Shown: piece after piece, positions 27,062-35,942 of the stretch
How positions within the stretch are numbered: the stretch's first letter is position 1
How the letters are laid out: each line of letters opens with the position of its first letter
From: Nostoc sp. CMAA1605
GTDB taxonomy: Bacteria; Cyanobacteriota; Cyanobacteriia; Cyanobacteriales; Nostocaceae
Assembly (NCBI RefSeq): GCF_021596505.1
Contig: NZ_PJIZ01000012.1
Location: 30,611 to 94,610, forward strand
Reading direction: 5' to 3'
Length of the DNA stretch: 64,000 nt
Translations under genes and position numbers: made by a program
Notes under the pieces: generated by a model
What the model was told of the DNA's origin: nothing
The model's database searches: none
The model's input: only the letters and a program-made list of their open reading frames with translations

Positions 27062-27928
27062 ATGTGGACTGAAATCGATGCCCATATTAGCCGAGTGACT
27101 GGTGAAAAATTTCAGAGTCAAAACAGGCGATCGGTTAGTGGTGGTTGTATTAATCAAGGTTATTCTGTCTCGGATGGTATAACAACATACTTTGTCAAAC
27201 TCAACCAAGCCTCTCAAGTCGCCATGTTTGAGGCGGAAATGTTGGGATTACAGCAGATGTATAATACTCAGACTATTCGCGTACCAAAACCAATCTGTTG
27301 GGGTATAGCCGGAAATTCTGGGTACATCGTCTTAGAATGGCTGGAAATGGGAGGCGGTAACAGTAATTCCTGGGCAGAAATGGGACGCAAGTTAGCAGCC
27401 ATGCACAAAGCCACCAGTCAGCAAGGTTTTGGTTGGGAGATGAATAACACCATCGGTTCTACACCCCAAATCAACACTTGGACAGCAGATTGGGTAGAAT
27501 TCTATACAAGACATCGCCTTGGCTATCAATTCCAGCTAGCAAGGCGGCGGGGTGGAAGTTTTCCCAAACAGGATGATTTACTAGCCGCAATTCCCGATTT
27601 ATTAGCAGATCATCAAGTCCAACCTTCCCTAGTACATGGTGACTTGTGGGGTGGGAACGCTGGGTGTACTGTCGCGGGTGAACCAGTGATATTTGATCCA
27701 GCCACTTATTTTGGCGATCGCGAAGTTGATATTGCTATGACAGAACTTTTCGGTGGCTTTCCCGCCGCCTTTTACCAAGGTTATAACGCTGTCTGGCCTT
27801 TAGATGCAGGTTATGAAACTCGCAAAACCCTATACAATCTCTACCACATCTTGAATCACTTCAATTTATTTGGTGGCGGTTATGCTTCCCAAGCAAATCG
27901 CATGATTGAACAGATTTTACGGGCATAG
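27062..27928 (+). CDS. Fructosamine-3-kinase family protein
   Basis: 288 residues with the aminoglycoside-phosphotransferase-like fold. Seen in order: SGGCINQGYSV (nucleotide loop), YFVKLN (ATP-binding Lys), FEAEMLGLQQM (Glu), VLEWLEMG hinge, LVHGDLWGGNAG catalytic loop with Asp and Asn, and FDPATYFGDREVDIAM with the metal-binding Asp. Bacterial members phosphorylate ketosamines on glycated proteins or ribulosamines, so a deglycation repair role is likely. STRRs lie immediately on both sides. Confidence 0.88.
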   Translation: MWTEIDAHISRVTGEKFQSQNRRSVSGGCINQGYSVSDGITTYFVKLNQASQVAMFEAEMLGLQQMYNTQTIRVPKPICWGIAGNSGYIVLEWLEMGGGNSNSWAEMGRKLAAMHKATSQQGFGWEMNNTIGSTPQINTWTADWVEFYTRHRLGYQFQLARRRGGSFPKQDDLLAAIPDLLADHQVQPSLVHGDLWGGNAGCTVAGEPVIFDPATYFGDREVDIAMTELFGGFPAAFYQGYNAVWPLDAGYETRKTLYNLYHILNHFNLFGGGYASQANRMIEQILRA

Positions 27929-28030
27929 GGAATGGGGAATGGGGCATGGGGCATCGAAAGTAAAATATCCCTTGTCCCCCTTATCTCCCTTGTCCCCCTT
28001 GTCTCCAATGCCCAATGCCCAATGCCCAAT
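27929..28030. repeat. STRR tract between convergent genes
   Basis: GGGAATGGGGAATGGGGCATGGGGCAT is followed by CTTGTCCCCCTTATCTCCC and three CAATGCC units. Two STRR families, in opposite orientation, fill the whole gap. Confidence 0.8.
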
Positions 28031-30076
28031 TTACTGAGTATTAATCAAAGAAGGCAGCAACGGTTCAGGTTGAGGTGCAGGATTAAGTAATTGTTGCCAT
28101 GTTTTAATTTGCTCTTGTGCTGCACTATAAGCACCACTACCGCGTGGGACTAACCGTGCAGTTTCAATACCCTTAGCGATATCTGATGAACCTTGAGTAC
28201 GGGCAATCTCTAATATTTGCTGACTCCATTGGTCGATCGCTATATTTGCATCCATCCGTAAAATGCTGTTGTTGGAAACTTTATCAGCGATGCGTATAGC
28301 TTCTAATAACGCTTCTGGTGTCCCACTTTGAGCTACGGCTTTAGCTTGTGACCAATTATCCCTAGCACGGATTTGTCCTTGCCAGTCTTCTATGGCGTTT
28401 TGTGCTTCGCCGGAAAGCGATCGCCCAGAATTTGCTAGGGGTCTAGCGGCGTTAATAGCTGCTGTCAAATCTCCTGTTTGGGCTAAGTCTCGCGCCTGAT
28501 CTAATATTGGTTGGTCTTGGATACGTTGTGCTTTTCCTACCCAACTGCGGATTCTCCGGCGTGCTTCGGGGTATAACGCCCGTCCTTGGCGAATTTGACT
28601 AGCTTCAGCGATCGCTGCTTGTAAAGAATTAATATCACCCAGAAACGCCATTTGTTCAGCCCTTTCTAAATAAGGTCTGTCTTCAATGGTTTCTACTTGC
28701 GCTTGCCAACGGTTAATATCTTCTTGCGCTTCTGAGCCACGGGGATTGCTAGTTGGTATTAGTTGTGCTTCAGCAATGGCGGCTGTTAAATCGTTGATTG
28801 TCCCTTGATTTGCTAAATTCCGGGCTTTTTCTAAGCGTGCGACATCTTCTATTTCTACTTGCCATCGGGCAATTAGTTGTTGGGCTTGATCGTAAACTGA
28901 ACGTGATGGGTCTATTTGTTGTGCTTGGGTGATAGCTGCTTCTAAACCAGCGATGTTGCCTATCCACGCGCTTCTTTGTGCGTCAGCTAAGGCGATAAAA
29001 TCTTCTACTTGTGTTTGTAACCCAGTGATTTCAGGAATTTGTCTGGCAATATCTAAGGCTGTATCTGCATCCCGTTGATCAATTTTAGCTTGGGCTAACT
29101 CCAGCATTTTGCGCCCATAGGCAGGGATGAGTTCTTGGGCTTTACTGTATAGATAGCTATTTTTGCCAATTGACTCAGCTAATTTGATGGCTTCTAAGAA
29201 ATCATCAACTTTTTCACTCTTGGCTAGTGAGTCGGCTTTGGCTAACTTATCAACATCCTCTTTTGATGATGTAATAATGCCATTTAATTCGTCGTATTTA
29301 ACACTTGACCAGTATTTATTATCTACACGTAGCAACTTCGACGCTAACATAAACGCCGATTGCCAACGCTGTTGTCGCAGTTCTTCTTCTGCATTTTTGT
29401 AGATGGTTTCTGCTTTTGTCCAAATGGTTTCCCATTTAGAAACTTGCTCATCTACTAACTTGTACGTTGGTAGGTCTTGGGGTATCTTACGGGCTGTGGC
29501 GATCGCCTCTTCTATTCTCCCCGCTTGAAAACTCCCATCTGCTAGTTCTAAAATATCTCTTGACCACTCTTCTACAAATTGGTCAATTTGTCCCCGCAGT
29601 GGGTGGTCTGGTGGTAGTTGTTTCACAAGGGCGATCGCTTGCAATAAATCCCCCACCGTCTGCTTAGAAGCTGCCAATTGAGCGCAGTGTAACCGCACCG
29701 AAGCACTAGCCAACGGCCAAAAAATCGCCGGACAGTTGGGCGCAGACGGCAACTTGAGTAACATTGCTGTTGCCATAAACGCCACACCACCAGGAATCAT
29801 CGTTAACAATATAGCCCACGCCACCCAACCTTTCATCCAGCGTGGTAACTTTATGTAACCTTTATTGCGTTTGGGATTTGGGTTCGGTGAGTTGTTTGGA
29901 GATAATTCTGCGACGTGATTATCTCTTGGCTGCTTTAACGAGTCATAAGAACCAGTAGCCGGGATACCAGATGTTTGGTGATCACCGACCTTTTGGGTTT
30001 GGGATAATCTTTCTCGATCATCTGGATTTGTTCCTCTGGTTGGATGCCAACTTTCTGGGATATCCCGCTCTGTCAT
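28031..30076 (-). CDS. Membrane-anchored repeat protein, function unknown
   Basis: 681 residues. A polar N-terminus of about 80 residues (WHPTRGTNPDDRERLSQTQ) is followed by a basic segment and one membrane helix (WVAWAILLTMIPGGVAFMATAML, about 85-107). The rest is a long helical array of degenerate repeats of about 45-55 residues with the recurring pattern LAxxGxIxxLxxAIAEAxxI...GRxxYxEAxxxIxxWxxQ. This resembles TPR-type solenoids. Such proteins look cyanobacteria-specific to me. A scaffold on the membrane face is plausible, but no activity can be named. Confidence 0.7.
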   Translation of the reverse strand: MTERDIPESWHPTRGTNPDDRERLSQTQKVGDHQTSGIPATGSYDSLKQPRDNHVAELSPNNSPNPNPKRNKGYIKLPRWMKGWVAWAILLTMIPGGVAFMATAMLLKLPSAPNCPAIFWPLASASVRLHCAQLAASKQTVGDLLQAIALVKQLPPDHPLRGQIDQFVEEWSRDILELADGSFQAGRIEEAIATARKIPQDLPTYKLVDEQVSKWETIWTKAETIYKNAEEELRQQRWQSAFMLASKLLRVDNKYWSSVKYDELNGIITSSKEDVDKLAKADSLAKSEKVDDFLEAIKLAESIGKNSYLYSKAQELIPAYGRKMLELAQAKIDQRDADTALDIARQIPEITGLQTQVEDFIALADAQRSAWIGNIAGLEAAITQAQQIDPSRSVYDQAQQLIARWQVEIEDVARLEKARNLANQGTINDLTAAIAEAQLIPTSNPRGSEAQEDINRWQAQVETIEDRPYLERAEQMAFLGDINSLQAAIAEASQIRQGRALYPEARRRIRSWVGKAQRIQDQPILDQARDLAQTGDLTAAINAARPLANSGRSLSGEAQNAIEDWQGQIRARDNWSQAKAVAQSGTPEALLEAIRIADKVSNNSILRMDANIAIDQWSQQILEIARTQGSSDIAKGIETARLVPRGSGAYSAAQEQIKTWQQLLNPAPQPEPLLPSLINTQ

Positions 30077-30228
30077 CTCTCACACCAAAATAGTTGAATA
30101 GCTATCTGTTTTAGAATGATAATTCGATTTTCGCCAGCGTAACTTTCTCATAATTAAAAAGTTACTTGTTACATGATCAGTCTCCACAGATATCATTAAT
30201 AATTCACAGATTCAGCATTCCTGTATAC

Positions 30229-31134
30229 TTAACCGGAAGCAGAAGATTCAGCTTGTAAATCCACAATTAATTGTGCTAAATGATCACTACTTGCTTGATA
30301 AACTCTGCCACAAAAGTCACAAGTTGCTTCTGCCCCATCATCTTTTACAATCATATCTTGTAACTCAGCTTCTCCCAACATCTTTAACGCCCCCAACACC
30401 CGATCAAAAGAACATCCACAGTGGAAGCGTAAAATTTGGCTTTCTGGGAAAATATTTAAACCCATATCGCCGAGTAAATCATGGAATATTTCCGGTAAAG
30501 TCTTACCAGCTTGCAACAATGGTGTAAACCCTGATAAGGCAGCCACCCGTGATTCTAATTTTGCCACTAACTCTTCATCTCTGGCGGCTTTCGGTAACAC
30601 CTGCACCAACAACCCACCAGATGCAGTGACTCCATTAGCACCAACAAATACACCTAAAACTAATGCCGAAGGTGTTTGTTCGGAATTCACGAGGTAGTGA
30701 GCCACATCATCACCAATTTCTCCAGAAACCAGTTCCACTGTACTGGAGTAAGGATAGCCATAACCAATATCTCTAACTACATAGAGATAGCCATTACCCA
30801 CAGCACCACCCACATCTAGTTTCCCTCTGGCGTTGGGAGGCAATTCGATAGAGGGATTACCTACGTAACCCCTGACTGTGCCATCTAAGCCAGCATCTAC
30901 TAAAATACCGCCCAAAGGCCCATCACCTTTAACTCGGACGTTAACCCTAGATCCTGGACGCTTCATACTAGAAGCCATCAACAAACCAGCCACCATAGTC
31001 CGCCCCAGAGCCGCCGTTGCTACGTAAGAAAGCTGGTGGCGTTGCCGTGCTTCTTCTGTCAAACGCGTAGTGATTGCACCTACTGCACGAATTCCACCAT
31101 CGGCTGCTGTGGCGCGAATTAATTGATCCGCCAT
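30229..31134 (-). CDS. hslO: Redox-regulated chaperone Hsp33
   Basis: 301-residue cytoplasmic holdase activated by oxidative unfolding. The C-terminal zinc centre is complete: CGC in FHCGCSFDRV (about residue 240) and CDFC in ATCDFCGRVYQ (about 273). The N-terminal chaperone domain has ALGRTMVAGLLMASSMKRPGSRVNVRVKGDGPLGGI, typical of the family. Single gene with its own start at ATG 31134. Confidence 0.94.
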   Translation of the reverse strand: MADQLIRATAADGGIRAVGAITTRLTEEARQRHQLSYVATAALGRTMVAGLLMASSMKRPGSRVNVRVKGDGPLGGILVDAGLDGTVRGYVGNPSIELPPNARGKLDVGGAVGNGYLYVVRDIGYGYPYSSTVELVSGEIGDDVAHYLVNSEQTPSALVLGVFVGANGVTASGGLLVQVLPKAARDEELVAKLESRVAALSGFTPLLQAGKTLPEIFHDLLGDMGLNIFPESQILRFHCGCSFDRVLGALKMLGEAELQDMIVKDDGAEATCDFCGRVYQASSDHLAQLIVDLQAESSASG

Positions 31135-31233
31135 GAAAACCTTACCAATAATAATTGCTCAACAAACGCCCTTGCTCTTCAGCGTCGGGTTTCAAGTAAC
31201 TTTTAGTATAACAAAACTTAACTTATACAAAAT

Positions 31234-32466
31234 TTACGTAGGTATCGTTTGTCTAATGGGTAGCCTAATATCAATTTTTGTACCTTGGTTGACAGTAGAG
31301 CTACATTTAATTGAGCCTCCATGTTGCTCAACAATAATTTGATGGCTAATAGACAAACCTAAACCTGTTCCTTGACCAACTGGCTTAGTAGTGAAAAAAG
31401 GTTGAAAAATATTCTGGCGAGTCTCTTCATTCATACCACAACCATTATCAGCAATTGAGATAGTGATATGATTATCCTGACAAATAAATGTGCGAATCCA
31501 AATAGTTGGTTTCTCTAATGTGTCTTGATTAAAAATATAGGCTTTTTGCATCAAAGCATCAATAGCATTATTCAGTAAATTGAGAAATACTTGATTTAAA
31601 TATCGGGGATTACAAAAAAAATGCGGAATGTCGCCGTATTCTTTAATCATTGAAATAGCTTGGCTATTATTAGCAAAAGCTTTCAGCCTACTTTGCAAAA
31701 TCACAATCGTACTATCAATACCTTGGTGAATGTCAGCTTTTTTATAATCAGCTTCATTTAACCGAGAAAAATTTGATAGGGATTCTACAATCTCCATGAT
31801 GCGATTTGCACCCACCTGCATCGAATTTAACAGATTTGGTAAATCACTCTGGATGAAATTAAAGTCGCTATTATCAAGAGCATTAATGATTTTAGACTCT
31901 GGATTAGGATAGACATGAGCATAGGTTGCTATAATATTAAATAATTCATAGATATATTGCTTAAGGTATTGTAAATTGCCATGAATGAAACTTACAGGAT
32001 TATTAATTTCGTGAGCAACTCCAGCCACCATTGTACCCAGAGCCAACATAGTTTCGCGTTGGATTAATTGCATTTGGGTTTGTTGTGTTTCTTGTAGTTT
32101 CAATAATGCAAATTCTGCATCTTCCTTCGCTATGCGATATTTTTCCTGAACTACTAACAATCTTTGCAGCGTTTGATAATAAATAGTAACTGTAAACAAT
32201 ACAAATAAAGCTCCAAAAAAGAACACCATACCAGTGAGTAATGGTATCCAATCTATCAATCTAGCAATTGTTAAATATATACATAAAGAATAGCCAAACA
32301 AGAAAAACACCATTAGCAAAAACATTATTTGCCAACTCCATCGCTCTGGCTCTTTTTTGAATAATTTGAGAATTTTTCTGGCTTTGATAATAGATAGTCC
32401 CATAATCCCAGCACCAAGAGCAATCATGGTGACAATGGAATATAGTACGAGCGGGGAATTTAACAT
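31234..32466 (-). CDS. Membrane sensor histidine kinase
   Basis: 410 residues. N-terminal membrane helices lie at about 8-25, 47-67 and 75-97. A coiled-coil linker (IAKEDAEFALLKLQETQQTQMQLIQRE) leads to an HisKA domain with the phospho-accepting His in MVAGVAHEINNPVSFIHGNL, a ZraS/4TM-type HEINNP variant. The catalytic domain is complete: N box LNLLNNAIDAL, G1 IADNGCGM, F box FQPFFTTKP, G2 GQGTGLGLSI. No response regulator adjoins, so it is an orphan. No periplasmic sensor domain of any size, so it may sense the membrane or an internal signal. Confidence 0.9.
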   Translation of the reverse strand: MLNSPLVLYSIVTMIALGAGIMGLSIIKARKILKLFKKEPERWSWQIMFLLMVFFLFGYSLCIYLTIARLIDWIPLLTGMVFFFGALFVLFTVTIYYQTLQRLLVVQEKYRIAKEDAEFALLKLQETQQTQMQLIQRETMLALGTMVAGVAHEINNPVSFIHGNLQYLKQYIYELFNIIATYAHVYPNPESKIINALDNSDFNFIQSDLPNLLNSMQVGANRIMEIVESLSNFSRLNEADYKKADIHQGIDSTIVILQSRLKAFANNSQAISMIKEYGDIPHFFCNPRYLNQVFLNLLNNAIDALMQKAYIFNQDTLEKPTIWIRTFICQDNHITISIADNGCGMNEETRQNIFQPFFTTKPVGQGTGLGLSISHQIIVEQHGGSIKCSSTVNQGTKIDIRLPIRQTIPT

Positions 32467-33110
32467 AGTATATATTTACAATAAAAAGATGAATCACATC
32501 ATTGTTGATGAATTAACCTCAAAATTCATTAACACATTAACATTTATATAATTTAAATAAAAATCAACACTGTGCTGTTACTAATAAACTATAATTTTCT
32601 TGTAAACTACAAGAGCATCAATTAATTTTTATCAAAATTTTATGTATTTTATTGATGCGTAAAGCCAGTATATATTTGAGCTTAAATAAGTAAAAGCCTA
32701 ATATTCCTCTTTCCAAAAATAGTAATTATCTATTAATTGTCATATTCTACCCAGACATCATTGCCAGTATAGAAGTCAGATTTGATTACTGAACATACTC
32801 TCTAAAAGAGGAAACAGGTAATAAGAAATTATACGGAGTTTTTTTCTAAAATCAAATAATGAATTACATACTAGTATAAAAAGTTACTTTAAATTTTTTT
32901 GTCTACACGGTGATATTAAACCTGTGGATGGGTAACTTAAGTTTATGTAGGAATCTGACTTGATTATTGAAATTACTTACTTAGGTAGATAACAGGGAAT
33001 AGGTAATAGGAAAAAGGGTAAATAAGTGTAATGATTTTTTTCAGAAATTAAATATGATTCCTATATGTAATTACTATTTTCGTCTCGGACATAACTTACT
33101 GTAAAGTTTT
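32467..33110. other. AT-rich intergenic region with a diverged internal duplication
   Basis: No gene. Two diverged copies of the same order of words occur about 180 bp apart: AAGTCAGATTTGATTACTGAA...AACAGGTAATA...TTTTTTTC...TAATGAATTACATA (32775-32875) and AATCTGACTTGATTATTGAA...GGTAATAGG...TTTTTTTC...ATATGTAATTAC (32951-33073). It may be an old duplication or two decayed repeats. Confidence 0.4.
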
Positions 33111-33623
33111 ATGGATGTGCAAATTTGTTTATCAAAATCTGAAGACTTAGAGAATATTCTAGAACTACAAGCTGAGTCACTTAGAGCGTTATCACCAAAT
33201 TATAATTTGGATCAGATTGAGTCGTTAATAAGAAATCAAAGATTAGCAAGATTACAGATTAATGAGAGCATAATTGTAGCAAAATATAATAATCAAATAA
33301 TTGGATTTGCATCTCTTCTCAATCAACAGACTAGGATAGGCGGTATATACGTTCATCCAAATTTTGTAAGTCAAGGCATAGGTACACAGATGCTTTGTGC
33401 CATAGAACAAATAGCTAGACAAAATAAATATAAAGTCATCGAGGTAATATCATATTTATCATCAGTAACCTTTTATCAAAAAAATGGTTATCAGATAATT
33501 AGTGAATCAGCTTTTTACTGTGAAAATCATGTTTGGATAACTTGCGTCAACTTAGAAAAGCAGTTAATGAATTTAACAGAAATTGAGCAGTTGTGCCTTT
33601 GGCTTAAAAAATTATTCTTCTAA
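33111..33623 (+). CDS. GNAT-family N-acetyltransferase
   Basis: 170 residues. The acetyl-CoA binding core is evident: IIGFASLLNQQTRIGGIYVHPNFVSQGIGTQMLCAIEQIARQN contains the Q-G-I-G-T pyrophosphate loop (motif A). VTFYQKNGYQII is motif B, where these enzymes end. The acceptor could be a small molecule or a protein N-terminus. The gene is AT-rich like its flanks and has no close partner. Confidence 0.85.
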   Translation: MDVQICLSKSEDLENILELQAESLRALSPNYNLDQIESLIRNQRLARLQINESIIVAKYNNQIIGFASLLNQQTRIGGIYVHPNFVSQGIGTQMLCAIEQIARQNKYKVIEVISYLSSVTFYQKNGYQIISESAFYCENHVWITCVNLEKQLMNLTEIEQLCLWLKKLFF

Positions 33624-33854
33624 ATTTTCCTTAAGCGTAGTGACTAGTCTTCACCTCAATGTCGCCTAACCCTCATAAAAAGACATTGGGCTAGGCGATC
33701 GCCGTCAGTGCTGAGTAACTTCCTTCCCAAGTGGAACTAACTTCATCAACCTAGATAAGTAATTCTTGTAACATATTTAACTAAAATAGTTAACTGTAAG
33801 CATCCCCTGGGTAATCTAAAAGCATGGTCAAATTAGTTTGATTTGGGAAAAAAA

Positions 33855-34415
33855 GTGATAAACGCTGATTTTGAAATCTCAGGATGGATAGCAATTGCTC
33901 AACTCGTAATTATTGTTATTTTTGGTTACTTATTCTCCATAATTGCTAAATTCAGGTATCGAAACTCTTCAGCATCCATCCAGATTTTTAAACCAGGCGA
34001 TTACACTTCATGTTTTGTGGATGATCCTCAAATTATGTTTCAAACAGTACCAAAATGGTATTACTTTGTTGCTGTTAGATATCAACCGAACGGTCAAGTT
34101 GCTAACGAGACTTTCTACTCAATAGTTGGTGATGTAACAGTTATCAATTACTCTGATGGCAAATGGTCTGGTACTAAGTCTAATCTTTATTCAAATCTAC
34201 TCCTGCTTGCACTACCATTCATTGGTTTTGTTTTGATTTTGTCAACTCAATCTGTTTCAGCTTCAGTAATTGCAGAGAGAAGTGATACAAGTCATGAGTT
34301 TATAAAGTATGGAACTATATTGTTTAGCTCAGTTTTTCTTGCAGCACCAATCAACATGATTTTTTATTTTCTAACTCATTTTAAGCGACCATTACAACAC
34401 TCTAATCGTCGATAG
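33855..34415 (+). CDS. Membrane protein, function unknown
   Basis: About 186 residues from a GTG with GGGAAAA just upstream; a TTG at 33843 is an alternative. One N-terminal helix (WIAIAQLVIIVIFGYLFSII), a soluble domain of about 80 residues (FKPGDYTSCFVDDPQIMFQTVPKWYYFVAVRYQP), then two C-terminal helices (LLLLALPFIGFVLILST and YGTILFSSVFLAAPINMIFYFL). No family recognised. AT-rich. Confidence 0.6.
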   Translation: MINADFEISGWIAIAQLVIIVIFGYLFSIIAKFRYRNSSASIQIFKPGDYTSCFVDDPQIMFQTVPKWYYFVAVRYQPNGQVANETFYSIVGDVTVINYSDGKWSGTKSNLYSNLLLLALPFIGFVLILSTQSVSASVIAERSDTSHEFIKYGTILFSSVFLAAPINMIFYFLTHFKRPLQHSNRR

Positions 34416-34770
34416 GAAAGAGTTAGAAAGACTTTGTGAGTTAAAAAATTTTTGAGAAAATTAGTAAATAAAATTTTTTTAAGCCAATACTGAGTGGTAG
34501 AGGTCACTTGCTTTGGCAAGATACTTTTACACTGCCAGATGCGACATCGCAAGGAAATTAAACCTCATTAGCGTCTGAAATGACCAAATAATCAAGCCAA
34601 AGAGGAAGTAATCAGATTTTTGCTTAACTAGCTTTCTTGCTCACACCTAATTCTACTTTAGGAGTATCCATAATAAATTACGGATAAACACCTGACTTTT
34701 TCTACCTCCCTGACTTCTGCATCCATGATTTAGGATTAGTATAGAAACTTATGTCATTGAGCTTCTACAA
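34416..34770. other. Intergenic region, possible transposase scrap
   Basis: No gene. At about 34513-34560 the plus strand reads WQDTFTLPDATSQGN before a stop codon, faintly like the DGTTFTLPDTPxNQ block of some IS4-type transposases. Too short to call. Confidence 0.25.
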
Positions 34771-35163
34771 ATGTTAGGGAATTTTCAACACAGCCAACTG
34801 CGAATCGAAATAGAAGCCCCAGCTAGTGCCATCCGTGATAGTCTATTACGGACTGAAAAACTGGAAAAATGGCTGATAGGGCAAAGATTTGCACCAGGAA
34901 TACCAGATGAATTGACTACAGGAGTAGAGTTTACTACCTGGACTGGTGCGATCGCCATTCATCATAAAGTAGATGTCGCCAAACCCAACTGCTTACGTTT
35001 GTTACTCAGTGGCGGTATTGATGGATTTCACGAATGGTATTGGGGAGATGGCTGGGTGCAATCTCGAATTGAAGGTATATCACTACTACCCCTCAATTTA
35101 GGACAAACCATCAGCCTATTGAGTTTACGTCAGTTCCTCGCTGCATCTCCCAGCAAGGTTTAA
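34771..35163 (+). CDS. SRPBCC-like (START/Bet v1 fold) hypothetical protein
   Basis: 130 residues. The opening LRIEIEAPASAIRDSLLRTEKLEKWLIGQRF and later GVEFTTWTGAIAIHHKVDVAKPNCLRLLLSGG follow the pattern of the polyketide-cyclase/SRPBCC ligand-binding fold: a beta strand, a short helix pair after Ala/Pro, then an antiparallel sheet and a long C-terminal helix. Ligand unknown. Single gene without a clear ribosome binding site. Confidence 0.6.
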   Translation: MLGNFQHSQLRIEIEAPASAIRDSLLRTEKLEKWLIGQRFAPGIPDELTTGVEFTTWTGAIAIHHKVDVAKPNCLRLLLSGGIDGFHEWYWGDGWVQSRIEGISLLPLNLGQTISLLSLRQFLAASPSKV

Positions 35164-35212
35164 CTACTGCTCATCACCCACAGCAAATACCTGCTCAACT
35201 GTTAATGTAATT

Positions 35213-35258
35213 TGGGCATTGGGCATTGGGCATTGGGCATTGGGCATTGGGCATTGGG
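35213..35258. repeat. STRR tract (GGGCATT x6)
   Basis: Six near-perfect copies of TTGGGCA in tandem, then CTCCCTTGTCTCCC. It lies between the converging SRPBCC-like and USP genes. Confidence 0.9.
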
Positions 35259-35294
35259 GTAAATATTTCTCCCTTGTCTCCCTTGTCTCCCATT

Positions 35295-35720
35295 CTAACT
35301 AGGCTTAACCACCCACACTGAACACGCAGCCTCTTCCACTACTTGACTACTCACAGAACCTAAAACAATTCTTGTCATACCTGTTAAACCACGACTACCA
35401 ATAATAATTAAATCTGCTTTGTAGATATTAGCCAGACGAATAATTTCTTCAGCAGGATTACCAGCTACTATTTCAACTTGACTTTTAACTGATAACTGTT
35501 CTTGAAAAGATTGTAATTGCTGTTCAATTTGAAAAGCGGAAAATCTTAAAGACTGGGGTTGAGGACGATCAGCCGGTAAGTCTATTTCTGACTCTGCTGT
35601 AGAAAACACATGACACAAAATCACCCTAGCCTCTGGTGATAATACCAAATCATCTAAAGTCTGAATGACTCGTGCTGCAATTTCCGAACCATCAAGAGCC
35701 ACCAAAATAGTTTCTAGCAC
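35295..35720 (-). CDS. Universal stress protein (UspA family)
   Basis: 141 residues. It starts METILVALDGSEIAARVIQTL, the usual USP strand 1 with Asp. The C-terminal ATP-binding signature is seen in LIIIGSRGLTGMTRIVLGSVSSQVVEEAACSVWVVKP (G-x2-G-x9-G-S/T), so it belongs to the ATP-binding subgroup. Trigger unknown. STRRs flank it on both sides (35213-35258; 35756-35787 and 35833-35873). Confidence 0.9.
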   Translation of the reverse strand: MLETILVALDGSEIAARVIQTLDDLVLSPEARVILCHVFSTAESEIDLPADRPQPQSLRFSAFQIEQQLQSFQEQLSVKSQVEIVAGNPAEEIIRLANIYKADLIIIGSRGLTGMTRIVLGSVSSQVVEEAACSVWVVKPS

Positions 35721-35832
35721 TGCTGTTATCTCCTCAGATGTACACCCGTAGCTTGGGAGTGGGGATTGGGGGATTGGGGACTGGGGACAAGGTAGACAAG
35801 GTAGAATTTATTTCTTTCAAAGCTCACAACTC

Positions 35833-35873
35833 ACCACTCCCCACTCAGCACTCAGCACTCAGCACTCAGCACT
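35833..35873. repeat. STRR tract (CACTCAG units)
   Basis: CCCACTCAGCACTCAGCACT and further units between hisD and usp. Same family as the tracts at 42960-43027 and inside carB. Confidence 0.85.
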
Positions 35874-35942
35874 CCAAAGCTACTTAGACTTTCAGTTTGT
35901 AACTACTGAGTAGGTTTTAGTCAAACTACAGGAAAAAATTAA

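Noticed and set aside
33660..33705. Terminator (TCGCCTAACCC / GGGCTAGGCGA) after the GNAT gene
   Set aside because: A 15-base loop and no T tract; contains a HIP1 site, so more likely a repeat.
34513..34560. IS4 transposase remnant
   Set aside because: Only about 15 residues resemble the DGTTFTLPDTP block; could be chance.
35213..35258. Tandem repeats resembling a CRISPR array
   Set aside because: Units are contiguous heptamers with no spacers, as are all other STRRs in the window; no cas gene nearby.
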